Positions 1 through 10,004 of a DNA stretch of 64,000 bases are shown piece by piece (the stretch's first letter is position 1; each line of letters opens with the position of its first letter). The position numbers were made by a program, and so were the translations under genes. The stretch lies in assembly GCA_001599595.1 (NCBI GenBank), contig BCHH01000008.1, positions 664,220 to 728,219 of the forward strand. The letters run 5' to 3'. The notes under the pieces were generated by a model. That model did not search any database, was not told the origin of the DNA, and worked only from the letters and a program-made list of their open reading frames with translations. This stretch comes from Beverwykella pulmonaria. Lineage: Eukaryota > Ascomycota > Dothideomycetes > Pleosporales > Melanommataceae.

Positions 1-1068
1 AGGGGTGGCGTGGGTCCGCGTAGGGAATGTTCATGTCGCTGAGACTGAGCCGGTAGAACAAGCTTCGGTTGTCGTAGCGCACCTGCAGTGATTAGGTCGA
101 CCGCCAATGCTGGATCAAGATTCCTTACATCATACAAAACCATACCCTCTCGCTGGTTGAACCCCACCCTGAAGTTCCACTTCTGCCACGAAATGACACT
201 GGATGTTCCCTCTTGGGCAACCTGGAAGCTGGCTCCCTCCGGCTGCACAACGTTTAAAGGCTTCAGGTCCGTCCGTAGCGTCTGGGCTTCTGGAATGTAC
301 TCGTTCGGCGGCTGGATCTTGAATTTCCCTAATGGCTTAATCGTGTTATCAGCGCCAGTGGGGAGTGTCTCGATCCGTATCACCGTCATGTTCTCCGTGC
401 TAACCACTGGAGAGATGGGAAGCGGAAACGCGTAGTGGTTTGAATCTGCCTCTGAAGAGTTCACGGGATCTCGCATGTACAGGAAGCATTGGTACAATCG
501 GTCTGCATCGTTGACGCCATCCGAGCCAAATATCCAGGGGTCAGAGATGACTACTGTGCCTTTGGGGAGCTCCAGCTTGGCGATCTCTGCCAGTACATCC
601 TCGTTCGTGAGAACAAGCTTCTCGATGGCTACAATCTCGTCGCCATCACCATTGGCATGGACATGGGGTCCCAGGAGAACATTGTGCAGAACACGGCCAG
701 TTGAGAGGTCAACGGTCGCTTCGTGGAATTTATTCTGCCAGTTACATGAGAATACATTTGATGTGTGCAAGTACGAAATGGGGGCATACAGTGTTCCGAA
801 TGTAGTAGTTCAAAAATGCCCTCCTGCTGATCGACGGAAGCGGCCGCTTATTATGCTCGGCATCCAAATACTTCAGCACCTCGCTCTTGGGGGGCTCTTC
901 CAGCGTCACAACCTTAAAATGCAAGTCCGTGTGTGCTGGCCATGAAGCCTTGATGATTTGCGCCGCATAAGCGAGCTCAGTGGCCGAGAGAGGAGCGAGC
1001 GGGTGGGATGGAGTGGCTTTGCCGAGCTGCGGCGCAGGCGGTGTGGAGGTGGCAATTTCCGTCGACAT
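1..1068 (-). CDS. Copper amine oxidase, N-terminal part (runs off left edge)
   Basis: Primary-amine oxidase: oxidises amines to aldehydes with release of ammonia and hydrogen peroxide, using copper and a tyrosine-derived topaquinone; fungal members are often peroxisomal. Exons read here are 790-1068, 129-734 and 1-82, with introns 735-789 and 83-128, both phase 0 with GT-AG ends. The first exon has the N2-domain pattern HPLAPLSATELAYAA followed by EEPPKSEVLKYLDAEH. The second has FHEATVDLSTGRVL and later WQKWNFRVGFNQREGMVLYD. The third continues VRYDNRSLFYRLSLSDMNIP, as expected just before the catalytic domain. The topaquinone Tyr and copper His residues lie outside the window. ATGs at 1101 and 1077 are also in frame; 1068 was chosen because STEIATSTPP then leads straight into the domain. 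The family call is firm, the exact start less so. Confidence 0.9.
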
Positions 1069-1101
1069 TATGATCATGCTTCTCCGGAACGCGAAAAGCA
1101 A

Positions 1102-2372
1102 CTGAAATGTAAGGAAGAGGAATTGGTATCAGAGGGAACGAAGAAACCTTATAGCATGGGAAAACTAACTCTATAGGGTGGAGGTTTACTAAGACGCTTG
1201 GGATTAGAGTGTTACTTGACTTTCGCGATGATAAGAAGGTGGACCGTATCTTCGGGGATGTCGCTACTCCTAATTTAGTAGGTCGACGCGATGCCACAAT
1301 GGCCACATGATCAGCCTTGCTCTCGAGTAGCTCATCTCTACCTCGCTCCCTTTGTAACCAGATGCGAGGGTGCTCTCGATGGGAGGCGACGATCCGAGTG
1401 CCTCCAGAACACAATGCCTCAGGACCTGGGGGACTCTCACCACCCTAAAGCGAAGAACATTGCAGGACGCGTCGCACGACCGCAAATCAAGCACGTCCAG
1501 AACGAAGGTATAAGTGTCAACGTAGTCTTGCTCAAGTCTTTGGCAGGAGGCAAGAGGCACTTGAGACGACCAAGAAGAGACGCGCTGAGCCTGTTGCTCG
1601 CTTGTTGTCACCTGCTATGTGGGAGCTGTGTCACCTGCTACGAGAACCAGCATTCCACTCCGCACCTCACCTCTTCTTCTCGACATCTATCCACTTCGTC
1701 GAGAACTTCCAAGAGATCCACATCTGTTGCATCTTGTCCAGGTGGTTCCCGGTTTTCCTCGCTGCATTTTTCAAGTTCCATATCTTCGCGCCACGCTAGT
1801 CTTTCCCCCAACTTTTGACACAAAGTTGCCGACATATTAATGTATTTCGCGCCTCAAACGCAAGTCTTCACAGGCCCTCAGATTTTCATCATATCCTTTT
1901 CCACGAATATGACATCCTTCCACGCGCGTCTAAATCTATCTCAAGCTCGATCACTGCTCTATAATTGATCAAATAATGCTCATGAATGGCGAGCTCGGTT
2001 TAACATATATTACCCGCCCTCTGTTTGTCACCGACACCACTCCAGACCCGTTCTCAATAAACGGCATTTCGAAACAAATGCATGCACCCCAAAGCACCCG
2101 GTCAGCACCCATGTGTTTTGCCGAGTTGCGAACGCAGACTTCCTGGCTGCCGTGACGCATTTCCATTTGGGCGTCAATGCGGAATCCAATAAACATCCTA
2201 CGTCTGGGGTAATTAGGAAACATTATATGGCTTTAATATGGATACAGATGAGCCCAATAAGCCACAAGACTCACCACGTAAATAGTATAAAGAGCGCTCG
2301 AGGCACTTGCGGGAAAAGATACGACACCTCGACTACACCAGTTCCAAATCTCGTCCAAGTCAGCTCTCCACC
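1102..2372. other. Intergenic region between amine oxidase and AA9 gene
   Basis: This holds the divergent upstream regions of the amine oxidase (minus) and the AA9 gene (plus). A minus-strand reading frame at 1270-1611 (about 113 codons) and another at 1638-1835 are open, but neither resembles a family I know. Joining them would need an intron of only about 30 nt. I do not call a gene. Confidence 0.4.
2204..2292 (+). promoter_or_regulatory. AA9 gene promoter elements: CreA-like site and TATA box
   Basis: A CTGGGG hexamer at 2204-2209 fits the SYGGRG consensus of the carbon-repressor CreA. TATAAAG at 2286-2292 lies 81 bases before the AA9 start codon. AA9 genes are commonly under carbon repression, so the pairing makes sense, but a single CreA hexamer is weak evidence because it occurs often by chance. 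Confidence 0.35.
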
Positions 2373-3222
2373 ATGAAGACTTTCGCTGCAGCCTCTCTCC
2401 TGCTCGCGACCCTCGCCGAGGTCGCACATGGCCACTATATTTTTCAGTACTTGACAGCGAATAATGTGAAGGTATAGTAAACTCAGGCCTGCTACAGCAC
2501 TGTCACATACCAGAGGTCTGTGCTTACGAATCGCAACAGGGAGCAAAATACCAGAACGTTCGAACAAACTCGAACTATAATTCCCCTGTCACTGCACTGA
2601 ACTCGAACGATCTGCGCTGCAACGTTGGCGCGTCATCTGGAGGCGGCAATACAACGACGGTTGCCGTCGCTGCGGGAGCGACTGTGACATTCACTGCGGA
2701 CACAGCTGTATACCACCAGGGCCCAGTTACCTTCTACATGACGAAAGTTGCGGATGCGGTGGCTGCGGATGGATCTACGGACTGGTTCAAAATTAAGGAA
2801 ATTGGACCCACATTTAGTGGTGGCCAAGCCAAATGGGACCTGAGCAGTGCGTTTCCCTACCCTCACGCGCGTTGAGGATCCAGCTAACTATGATGCAGTA
2901 TCATATCCCGTGACAATCCCAGCATGTATCTCAGCTGGCGAATACCTGCTCCGCATCGAGCAGCTTGGTATCCACAACCCCGGTACACACCACATCAAAT
3001 CCTTCTCCTTTCTCATTTCCATGCTAACTGTCTAAAGGCGGCACTCCCCAATTCTATGTCGGCTGTGCTCAATTGAAGGTTACCGGCGGTGGGTCAGGGA
3101 GCCCGAAACCGACGACCAAGATTCCTGGCCATGTCAAAGCTACTGACCCCGGATACACGGCGAACATCTATAACAACTTTAACTCTTATACGGTTCCGGG
3201 GCCGAAGGTCGCGAGTTGTTAG
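2373..3222 (+). CDS. AA9 (former GH61) lytic polysaccharide monooxygenase
   Basis: Secreted copper enzyme that oxidatively cleaves cellulose or related glucans. Exons are 2373-2471, 2540-2846, 2899-2982 and 3038-3222, giving 224 aa. Residues 1-20 are a signal peptide ending VAHG, so cleavage exposes His21, the N-terminal half of the copper histidine brace. The second brace histidine is His92 in VYHQGPV. The axial Tyr is in [13 protein letters not shown] (Gln168/Tyr170), which matches the conserved Q-x-[20 protein letters not shown] and [13 protein letters not shown] are further AA9 signatures. The protein ends PGPKVASC, with no linker or CBM1, so it is a single-domain form. The last intron carries a good branch site (GCTAACTG). 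All phases close cleanly. Regioselectivity cannot be read from the sequence. Confidence 0.96.
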
Positions 3223-4284
3223 GTCTCTAAAGCATGTGCTTGTCTCATAGGATCTCGAAATTTGAGTCACAGCAATGCAAGATCTGGCCACCCTTTAACA
3301 TTGGTAAGGGTTGAAATTGAATATATACAATAATTTGCTTTCACTATCATATCCGTGCTCACGGTGCAGTTTCTCACACTGATCTCAGTTAAATTTACCT
3401 TCCATATTATTTGAGTAAATTTCGCATTTCTGGCAATTTTCCCCTGCATGCCTCTAAGCTTCATTTCCCCTCATCTTAGGTGTTTTCGCCTCCAACTATG
3501 GTCGCCATTGAAACTTCGCAGGTGAATGCGGCGTCTCAACTTCACATACGTCTGCACGCTCCTTGTGGTCCACTCAAATGCATGCGCGGTGTGTGTCGCT
3601 TCTGGCACTTTACCATCTCCCCGTTCGCTCTATTCACACCTTACTTCACTCTCCAGGCATCCTTTCTAGTGTGCCCAAGACAGTCGTTCACCTTCTAGAC
3701 TGGTCGTTCTACTAGAAGTTACTCACGATTCCGAATGATAGTTCATTCAACTTCATTCTATCTTCTTCTTCCATTACAGCACTGGTTCCAGTTACCACAA
3801 AGGCATCGAGTCAGTTATCCTTCGCATTAGTAGTCCTTGGAACCCTATTTCGTTGTTTGTTCAATATCTATTCAAATACGCATGATTGACTTGATTGCGT
3901 ACTTTGAGCATCCCACGTTCTTTTTTTTTTTCACGTTCTCTTTCAACACTTCACAACCAACGCAGCCGTCCTTCACAACTCGGAGGATCTCAAATATACA
4001 TCATCGCCATTCGCGATGTTGCATCCACGTATCAACGCCTCCTCACGATTCACGCTGCTCCCTTCACATCAGGTCCATCATCTTGCGCTTCGCACATCTC
4101 ATCCCCATCTATAAATATCAACCGTTCCCACGTTCTGCTTCTACCTCGCCAATTTCTAACACCCCTCCAAGCCTCGCATACCTCTTATTCATCGCTCCTG
4201 ATATTTGACTTGAAGTAAAGTATTTAGCAGTTCTCACCGGCCATTCCTGACTATTACCCCTACCCCACACCTCCCCACCACCCC
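3223..4284. other. Intergenic region, pyrimidine-rich towards its right end
   Basis: No gene recognised. From about 3590 to 4270 the plus strand is rich in C and T, including a T10 run near 3921. This is the usual look of a fungal core promoter and leader, and it leads into the decayed gene at 4285. Open frames here (for example 3837-4208) are low-complexity Ser/Pro/Thr translations of that tract. Confidence 0.4.
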
Positions 4285-4872
4285 ATGTCCGGCCCACCAC
4301 CACCTTTCGGTTACCCCTAGCTCGTAGGCGTAGGTCGCAACCCTGACGTCAACCACTACCCCCCACCCCAACCCGTGGACGTCATCCCTAGCGCCGTATG
4401 CCCAGGCCACATCCTCGTGAGCGGGTCCACTCTCACCGCAGCTGCAGCCGCACAAGTTGTCCTCGTCGACGGTGGCATCCCGCCCATTGGCGTCGGCATG
4501 CCCCTCGACATGGACTTCGAGCTCAACCCCTTCGGTGACAGCTACGGAACGAGAATGTAAAATCTCAGTGGCCTCGCACCACCCCAACTCGGTGCGTGTA
4601 CGAAATATCCTCACCCTGCTCAGTATGGCAGTTTGGGATTTGAGGGCTTAGGATATGGCGCTAGACTAAGGTTTCCGCCACCTCTGCTTGGAATGGGGGG
4701 TCTCACGTCTCCGCCTTTTGCTCCTGGGAACCTACTCTTGGCTGCTGGTGGGCTAGGACTCGGTATGGGCGGTATGTACAGTGGACTGAGATTATTCGAC
4801 AAGCGCCCCACGCCTGAAATCCACGATAGCGGGTACAACAACGGTCCCGTCCCACAGCCCAGTCCGACATAA
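4285..4872 (+). pseudogene. Decayed gene for a proline/glycine-rich protein
   Basis: One frame starts with ATG (MSGPPPPFGYP) and runs 195 codons to TAA at 4870, interrupted only by TAG at 4318 and TAA at 4558. The segments between stops are coherent and biased: PPPQPVDVIPSAVCPGHI, GGIPPIGVGMPLDMDFELN, then SLGFEGLGYG and LLAAGGLGLGMGGMYSG. Each stop would be a Gln codon with a single C-to-T change in a CpA context (CAG to TAG, CAA to TAA), which is how repeat-induced point mutation breaks genes. Family unknown. After 4872 the same frame still has protein-like stretches up to about 5240 but with many stops, so the original gene may have been longer. An intron around one of the stops cannot be fully excluded. 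Confidence 0.55.
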
Positions 4873-6315
4873 TCGTCATTTCAGGCAGTGTACCCCCAGT
4901 GTAACCAACGTCGTGGCTGAAGAATACGCCATCGTAATCTAGATCAAGACGTTAATCGACCTCTGGCTGCAGCCGCTCCAATCTATGATCTGTGAGTCTC
5001 TCAATATCGATAGCTCTACCAGCCTCAACCAGCTCATTCAGGTTTGTGATAGAATGAGGACTATGAAGGCTGGGCGATCACCGAATGTATTGAACTGGGG
5101 AATGATCTCTAGGGGAAGAGATACAGGTTTATTTATGGGACGCTGTCGGCGATTACGGGACTTTGAAGGGGTATGGTTGGTCTAATACGCGGAACAGGTT
5201 TGGGAGCAGAGCTTGCATATCTTTTGTCATAAAGTTTAAAAGCGGGTTGGGTTGTTTTATTTTGATTGGATCGTTGTTGGGATGGTCGGGCTTTAAATGT
5301 TTAGGAAAACTGTGAGGGGAACACTGGCAGGGAACAGAACGAATAGATGGATCAGGGGTAAACAGGCTTGATTCATTAGAGGATTCGGAGAAACTATATA
5401 TATGTTGTGTTATGTGACTCGTAAATAAACGGCCGGATATGCTTCCTGTGGAGGTCTCCGGGAAACAAGAGTATCCCTTACAAAAACTTATAAGGCATAG
5501 CAGCCTTAGAGAGGTAGAAAGAGTACTTAAGAAAGAATTAGAACTAAGATGCTTAACTGAACTATATTGTGAGAAAGGAGCTACTCACCGTGAGAGGCGT
5601 GGCCAGTCTCGTGTTATTCATGCAAGCGCTCACTATGCCAAACGTGAGTGGTCATGTGATCTTGAATATTACGTGTATTACGACTAGTTGAGATCAACTC
5701 CTTGTTGCGTAATATTCCCTATGAGTACATCACTAGGTGGCAGCGCTCAGATCGCAATATGTTTCTAACAGGTAAGGTCGGGTAAGAAACTACGAGGATT
5801 TTTACATTAGGTTTTGCTGATGAAGGACAAGTGCAACAGAGATTGGGAAGGAGGAGGCAATAAATTATCTCGCGCGCACGGGTAGTCCAAAAATCACGTG
5901 TATTCCTTGGAATGTGCCACTTAAATTGACAGTGTCCAGAAAGTCACCGAGGTGGCAAATACTTAACAACATAGCTGAATAGATGTTTGTATAATTAGGT
6001 TAATTTTCAGGGCAATTGAATAGAAGAAGTATATAATCCATAAGAATTATTCCTGCTATTATTGTTCCTACAATGTATGAGCTTTGTGTAGAAGTCTCTG
6101 CACTCCTAGTCGATTTTCTCCCATGGTAGAGCGTTCCATGCTACCTTCAGTTTCTTCTTAGTAGCATCTCTGTGTAGTTGATTTGTATGAACGCTTATAG
6201 CTTGTAATCTTCAGGATCTTCACGTTCTATTAGTCCTCCACTACCTTATTATTTTGTTGTGCGACATATCCTCATAATCTCAGTCCGTAGTTGCCACCCT
6301 CTCTATCACCTCTGC
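4873..6315. other. Intergenic region with decayed coding-like sequence
   Basis: The first 370 bases look like further decayed coding sequence following the pseudogene at 4285. An 82-codon open frame at 5439-5687 resembles nothing I know and has no clear gene context. Around 5874-5906 there is a GCGCGCACGGG motif followed by AATCACGTG that resembles a motif near 9371 on the other side of the HET-ankyrin gene. The rest is AT-rich without visible genes. Confidence 0.4.
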
Positions 6316-8985
6316 TTAGTGCCCTTCTCGAGCAGCAGCTTGACGACTGCCTCGCGCCCGTAGCGGGCCGTTCTTGTCTTTTGAGTCGGCCTTGACGTCA
6401 TCCCGCTCGACTAGCAGCTTCACCACTGCCTCGTGCCCTTCCTCTGCTGCCCATGATAGCGGCGTTCGACCATTCTTATCTTTTGAGTCGGCCTTGACGT
6501 CACCCCGCTTAACTAGCAGCTTTATCACTGCCTCGTGCCCTTCCTCTGCTGCCCATGATAGCGGCGTTCGGCCGTCCTCGTCCTTTGAATCAGCCTCAAC
6601 ATCGTCCCGCTCGACCAGCAACTTTACAACTGCCTCGTGTCCTCGCTCTGCCGCCATTGAGAGCGGCGTCTGACCGTCTTTGTCTTTTAAGTTAGCCTTC
6701 ACATCGTCTCGCTCGACTAGCAGCTTCACCACTGCTTCGTGCCCTCCTACTGCCGCCCATGAGAGTGGCGTCCGACCCAATTCATCCGTTAAATTTGGTT
6801 TAACGTTGTGTTGCTCAGCTAGCAGCTTTACAACTGCTTCGTGTCCTCGCTCTGCTGCCCACGATAGCGGCGTCTGACCGAGGCCGTCCTTTGAGTCGGC
6901 CTCAACGTCATCGCGCTCAACTAGCAGCTTCACCACTGCCTCGTGTCCTCGTTCTGCTGCCCACGACAGCGGCGTCCGACCATTCTCGTCTTTCAAGTCG
7001 ACCTTGACATCATCCCGCTCGGCTAGCAGCTTTACCACTGCCTCGTGCCCTCGCTCTGCCGCCCTTAACAGCGGCGTCCAATTGTATTTATCCTTCAAGT
7101 TAGCCTTAACGTCGTCCCGCTCGATTAGTAGCTTCACTACCGCCTCATGCCCCTGCTCTGCTGCCATGGACAGCGGCGTCCGGCCATTCTCGTCTTTTGA
7201 GTCGGCCTCGACGTCGTCCCACTCAACTAGTAGCTCCACCACCGTCTCGTGCCCTCCTACTGCTGCCCACCATAGTGGCGTCCGACCGTATTCATCCTTC
7301 TGGTCTGCTTCGATCGTATTATCTTTACTTAACCCGTACAACAGGGCCTGCAAGAAAGTTCGCAGCCCAAATTTCGCTGTTAAATTCAGGCCAACAGTAT
7401 TACTCAGACAGGATGTCGCATCATTGAAGGTTTGAAGAACAGCGCTAGCCTCAAGCGTCCGCAGCGCCGCTCCCGTGCCGGCATCCCACAGCTCGACGGT
7501 CCCGCTGTCCGATGTCGACGCCAGTACCGCCCCATATGTCGAGAAGGGTACTACGCGCGTGTGATCTACAGTGCCCTCGGATGTTGCGCTTACATGAGTA
7601 CACGCCAACATTCCAATTGAAGCCCCCATCCCTGCCCTTTGGAAGTATCTCCGGGAATGGGGAAATTTCTGTGTGCCTAAGGGGAAGTTCCCTCGGATTA
7701 TAGGCCGTTCCTTTGTGTTTAGGGAGAAGTTCACTGGGATTATGGGCCGATTATTTTGTTCACAGAGTTTCTGGATCTTAGCTTGAATGATATTTCTCGT
7801 GGCTTCTGGTAGGCTATTAGGGATGATGAGTCGAATCACCGGAACGGGTACGCCATCACTGCCGTCTTGGCGTACTAGAGAGGCGGAATAACTCGCATCC
7901 TTGAGGATTCCTTGGACGACTTTAGGAAGGTTGGGGAGAAGGCAATTCGTCCATGTGTTAACAGCATCTGCGTCTTCCCTGTGGTCAATGGGATAGACAG
8001 TATTATCAGTACGGCTAGCGACGATGAGCGTAACTAATTCCTTAATCGAGCTCTCTACCTCCAGAATGCGCTTTTCGAGTGATTCAACCCGAGTGATGTC
8101 AGTGGACATTTCCCTGCGCTCAGCTGAGATGTTAGAGAGCTTCATGAAGTCGGTGTCCCCGCTGAGGGCAACAGTTGGGGAGGGCAAGCGTTTTTGCCCT
8201 GATTGCTCTATGGAGAGCGCTGGTGGTAGACCATGCAGTTCATCCTTCAAAGACTCATCGATCGCCTTTCGAAGCCGAATCGACGCTTTGTCCTTTCCTT
8301 CGCCGTATAGGAGCGGCATATGGATGTCGAACATGCCTAGCAGACAGTATACAGCATCCTCTTCGCGTTTTGTCTCGCGGTCTTCTCCCCATAACATCCG
8401 CTCATTAATGCTAAATTGAGACAGAGGTCTTCCTTGAAGAGCTTGGGCGCTAATTCTCGTTATCTCGTGAATTTCTTGTACTAGCGCATCTTTGTCACCA
8501 AGTCGCTCACCCTCCACGGAAAAAAATTCGACAGATGTTGGGGCAAGGAGCTCTTGGAGCGTCCAGCCGCGAGTAAACCATCTGCTTCTCCTCAAATCCA
8601 GTTGCCATTTTAGGGAGGATTCGTCCTCTCCAACCGAATCGCTGACTGAAACGTCAGACAAATACACATAGCATCTTGCGGCATTGTGATACCAGCGAAA
8701 CATAGAGTTGATAGCCTCTTGAACCTCCGTACTGTCGGATTTGTTGATGCAGCAAGTATCAACCCAAAAATATCGCAGATTATCCTTTGCAGCTTGTTTT
8801 CTGCAAAATTGAATCTTTGTATAGCCAGCTTTGTTCATCCCTGTCCGTCTTACTATGTCTTTAAAGGTAACCTCTTCGTCATCTTCTCCCCAAGTATGCG
8901 AAAGAATAGCATAAGGCGGAATGTCCGTGCCAAAACACCTGACCAGGCTGAATTTGTCGTCATCTTCAAGCCGTAAAAGACGCAT
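6316..8985 (-). CDS. HET-domain / WD40-remnant / ankyrin-repeat protein (heterokaryon incompatibility type)
   Basis: Single-exon frame of 889 aa. Residues from about 25 hold a HET domain: YAILSHTWG, then FWVDTCCINKSDSTEVQEAI and the region to WTLQELLAP. HET domains trigger fungal cell death after non-self recognition. Residues 303-325 form a short coiled coil. About residues 475-513 (AVLASTSDSGTVELWDAGTG) are one degenerate WD40 repeat. Residues 564-869 are nine 34-aa ankyrin repeats of pattern GRTPLSWAAERGHEAVVKLL, nearly identical to one another. The tenth repeat breaks after DKNG and ends in an unrelated tail, PLRARGSRQAAAREGH, where the +1 frame would read REAVVKLLLEKG. NTPase motifs are absent. 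The start fits the MRLLRLED opening common in this family. Partner and allele function are unknown. Confidence 0.93.
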   Translation of the reverse strand: MRLLRLEDDDKFSLVRCFGTDIPPYAILSHTWGEDDEEVTFKDIVRRTGMNKAGYTKIQFCRKQAAKDNLRYFWVDTCCINKSDSTEVQEAINSMFRWYHNAARCYVYLSDVSVSDSVGEDESSLKWQLDLRRSRWFTRGWTLQELLAPTSVEFFSVEGERLGDKDALVQEIHEITRISAQALQGRPLSQFSINERMLWGEDRETKREEDAVYCLLGMFDIHMPLLYGEGKDKASIRLRKAIDESLKDELHGLPPALSIEQSGQKRLPSPTVALSGDTDFMKLSNISAERREMSTDITRVESLEKRILEVESSIKELVTLIVASRTDNTVYPIDHREDADAVNTWTNCLLPNLPKVVQGILKDASYSASLVRQDGSDGVPVPVIRLIIPNSLPEATRNIIQAKIQKLCEQNNRPIIPVNFSLNTKERPIIRGNFPLGTQKFPHSRRYFQRAGMGASIGMLACTHVSATSEGTVDHTRVVPFSTYGAVLASTSDSGTVELWDAGTGAALRTLEASAVLQTFNDATSCLSNTVGLNLTAKFGLRTFLQALLYGLSKDNTIEADQKDEYGRTPLWWAAVGGHETVVELLVEWDDVEADSKDENGRTPLSMAAEQGHEAVVKLLIERDDVKANLKDKYNWTPLLRAAERGHEAVVKLLAERDDVKVDLKDENGRTPLSWAAERGHEAVVKLLVERDDVEADSKDGLGQTPLSWAAERGHEAVVKLLAEQHNVKPNLTDELGRTPLSWAAVGGHEAVVKLLVERDDVKANLKDKDGQTPLSMAAERGHEAVVKLLVERDDVEADSKDEDGRTPLSWAAEEGHEAVIKLLVKRGDVKADSKDKNGRTPLSWAAEEGHEAVVKLLVERDDVKADSKDKNGPLRARGSRQAAAREGH
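6379..7296 (-). repeat. Nine tandem 102-bp ankyrin-coding repeats
   Basis: Nine consecutive 102-bp units, each coding one 34-aa ankyrin repeat, form the 3' third of the HET gene. Units differ mainly at a few codons (for example VERDDVEADSK, AERDDVKVDLK, AEQHNVKPNLT). The high identity between units suggests recent expansion or gene conversion, as known for the WD40 arrays of het-e and het-d genes. A tenth, truncated unit follows at 6316-6378 and goes out of frame. Confidence 0.9.
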
Positions 8986-9765
8986 GAGGAGAGGACCGCT
9001 AGCCGCCTCTCGCTAAAAATTATTCGAGTAGATATAGGTAAGAAGTGTATAGTTCAGGTAATCAAAGAACTGCGACCTTGCTTACTGGTAGATTCATTGA
9101 AGAACGCCTAAAAGAACGAGTTGGAGATGATGGTGGGGCAGGGGGCGGTGCAACGTGGCTGGGTTTTCACGGTTCAATATCACGTGGATGAGTAAGCGTG
9201 TTCATAAGTGATGTGGGACAGAAATGAACAATATTTATCCCTTGATGTCGCCACCGCTAGCAGGGAGGATGGCCGACCCGCACCGGCTATAGGGTTGTAC
9301 ATGTTTCGAAATGTATCGATAATAGGTAGGTAGAGGTACATGTACAAACGCGAGCGATATTTAAGGAGGCGCGCCCGTGCACGGGAATCACGTGATATAA
9401 CCACGTGATCCCATGCCGGGCTGGACAGATACTTTGCGCCGTATCGCTCCTGCGTACGGACAGTTAAAGTGGTATTGAATGCAAACTACCCGCCTTCCAT
9501 GCGTACAGCTCAATTCTAGACTGGTCAATTCCTAGAAACACATTCCGAACACGTTCCAAAAATAATGACATCTCGCAAAAGGCCACACAGGCTACGTCCT
9601 CCTCATAATATTGATGTATTATGGTAATTTAAAGCCTTGTTTTCTTGTGGGTTGGTGACAGCCAAGACTTAAGGTCGGCTTATAGCTACTTTCCTGGGTA
9701 GAAAGCGTTCATATATTGCTTTCAAGTCTAAAACATTGTCTTCTGTCTGAAGCACGAATCTAATA
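8986..9765. other. Upstream region of the HET-ankyrin gene with palindromes
   Basis: No gene seen. It contains GGCGCGCC (9368-9375), the 12-bp palindrome CCCGTGCACGGG (9374-9385), TCACGTGA (9388-9395) and CACGTG again at 9402-9407, within 42 bases. These could be bHLH or bZIP sites or the end of an old mobile element. The remainder is AT-rich and unremarkable up to the MITE. Confidence 0.4.
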
Positions 9766-9938
9766 CAGTCAACTCCCGTTTATACGATCTCCGGTTGGCC
9801 GATATTTTCACTTAACCGTTCGCGCGTCCTAGCCAAAATTGCTTAAAACCAACGATTAACGCTCTCAATAGACCGATAATTCAGATATCCGATCAAAATT
9901 GTCTGCCAAAATTGTATCGTATAACCGGGAGTTGACTG
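9766..9938. mobile_element. MITE, Tc1/mariner (pogo/Fot1-like) type
   Basis: A 173-bp non-coding element with terminal inverted repeats of about 23 bp beginning CAGTCAACTCCCG. The two ends differ at one position (GTTTATACGAT against GGTTATACGAT). A TA dinucleotide abuts each end (9764-9765 and 9939-9940), as expected for the TA target duplication of Tc1/mariner elements. The interior has no coding potential, so it would need a transposase from elsewhere. It lies between the HET-ankyrin gene and the dynamin gene. Confidence 0.85.
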
Positions 9939-10004
9939 TATTGAAGTGCCAAGCTCTTCCAGAGCAGTAGAGTCCTCTAGTCTAGAATTTGGAATCGGTT
10001 GATC

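Noticed and set aside
6374..7435. Open frames on the plus strand across the ankyrin array
   Set aside because: They are Ser/Thr-rich antisense shadows of the repeat units and repeat with the same 102-bp period.
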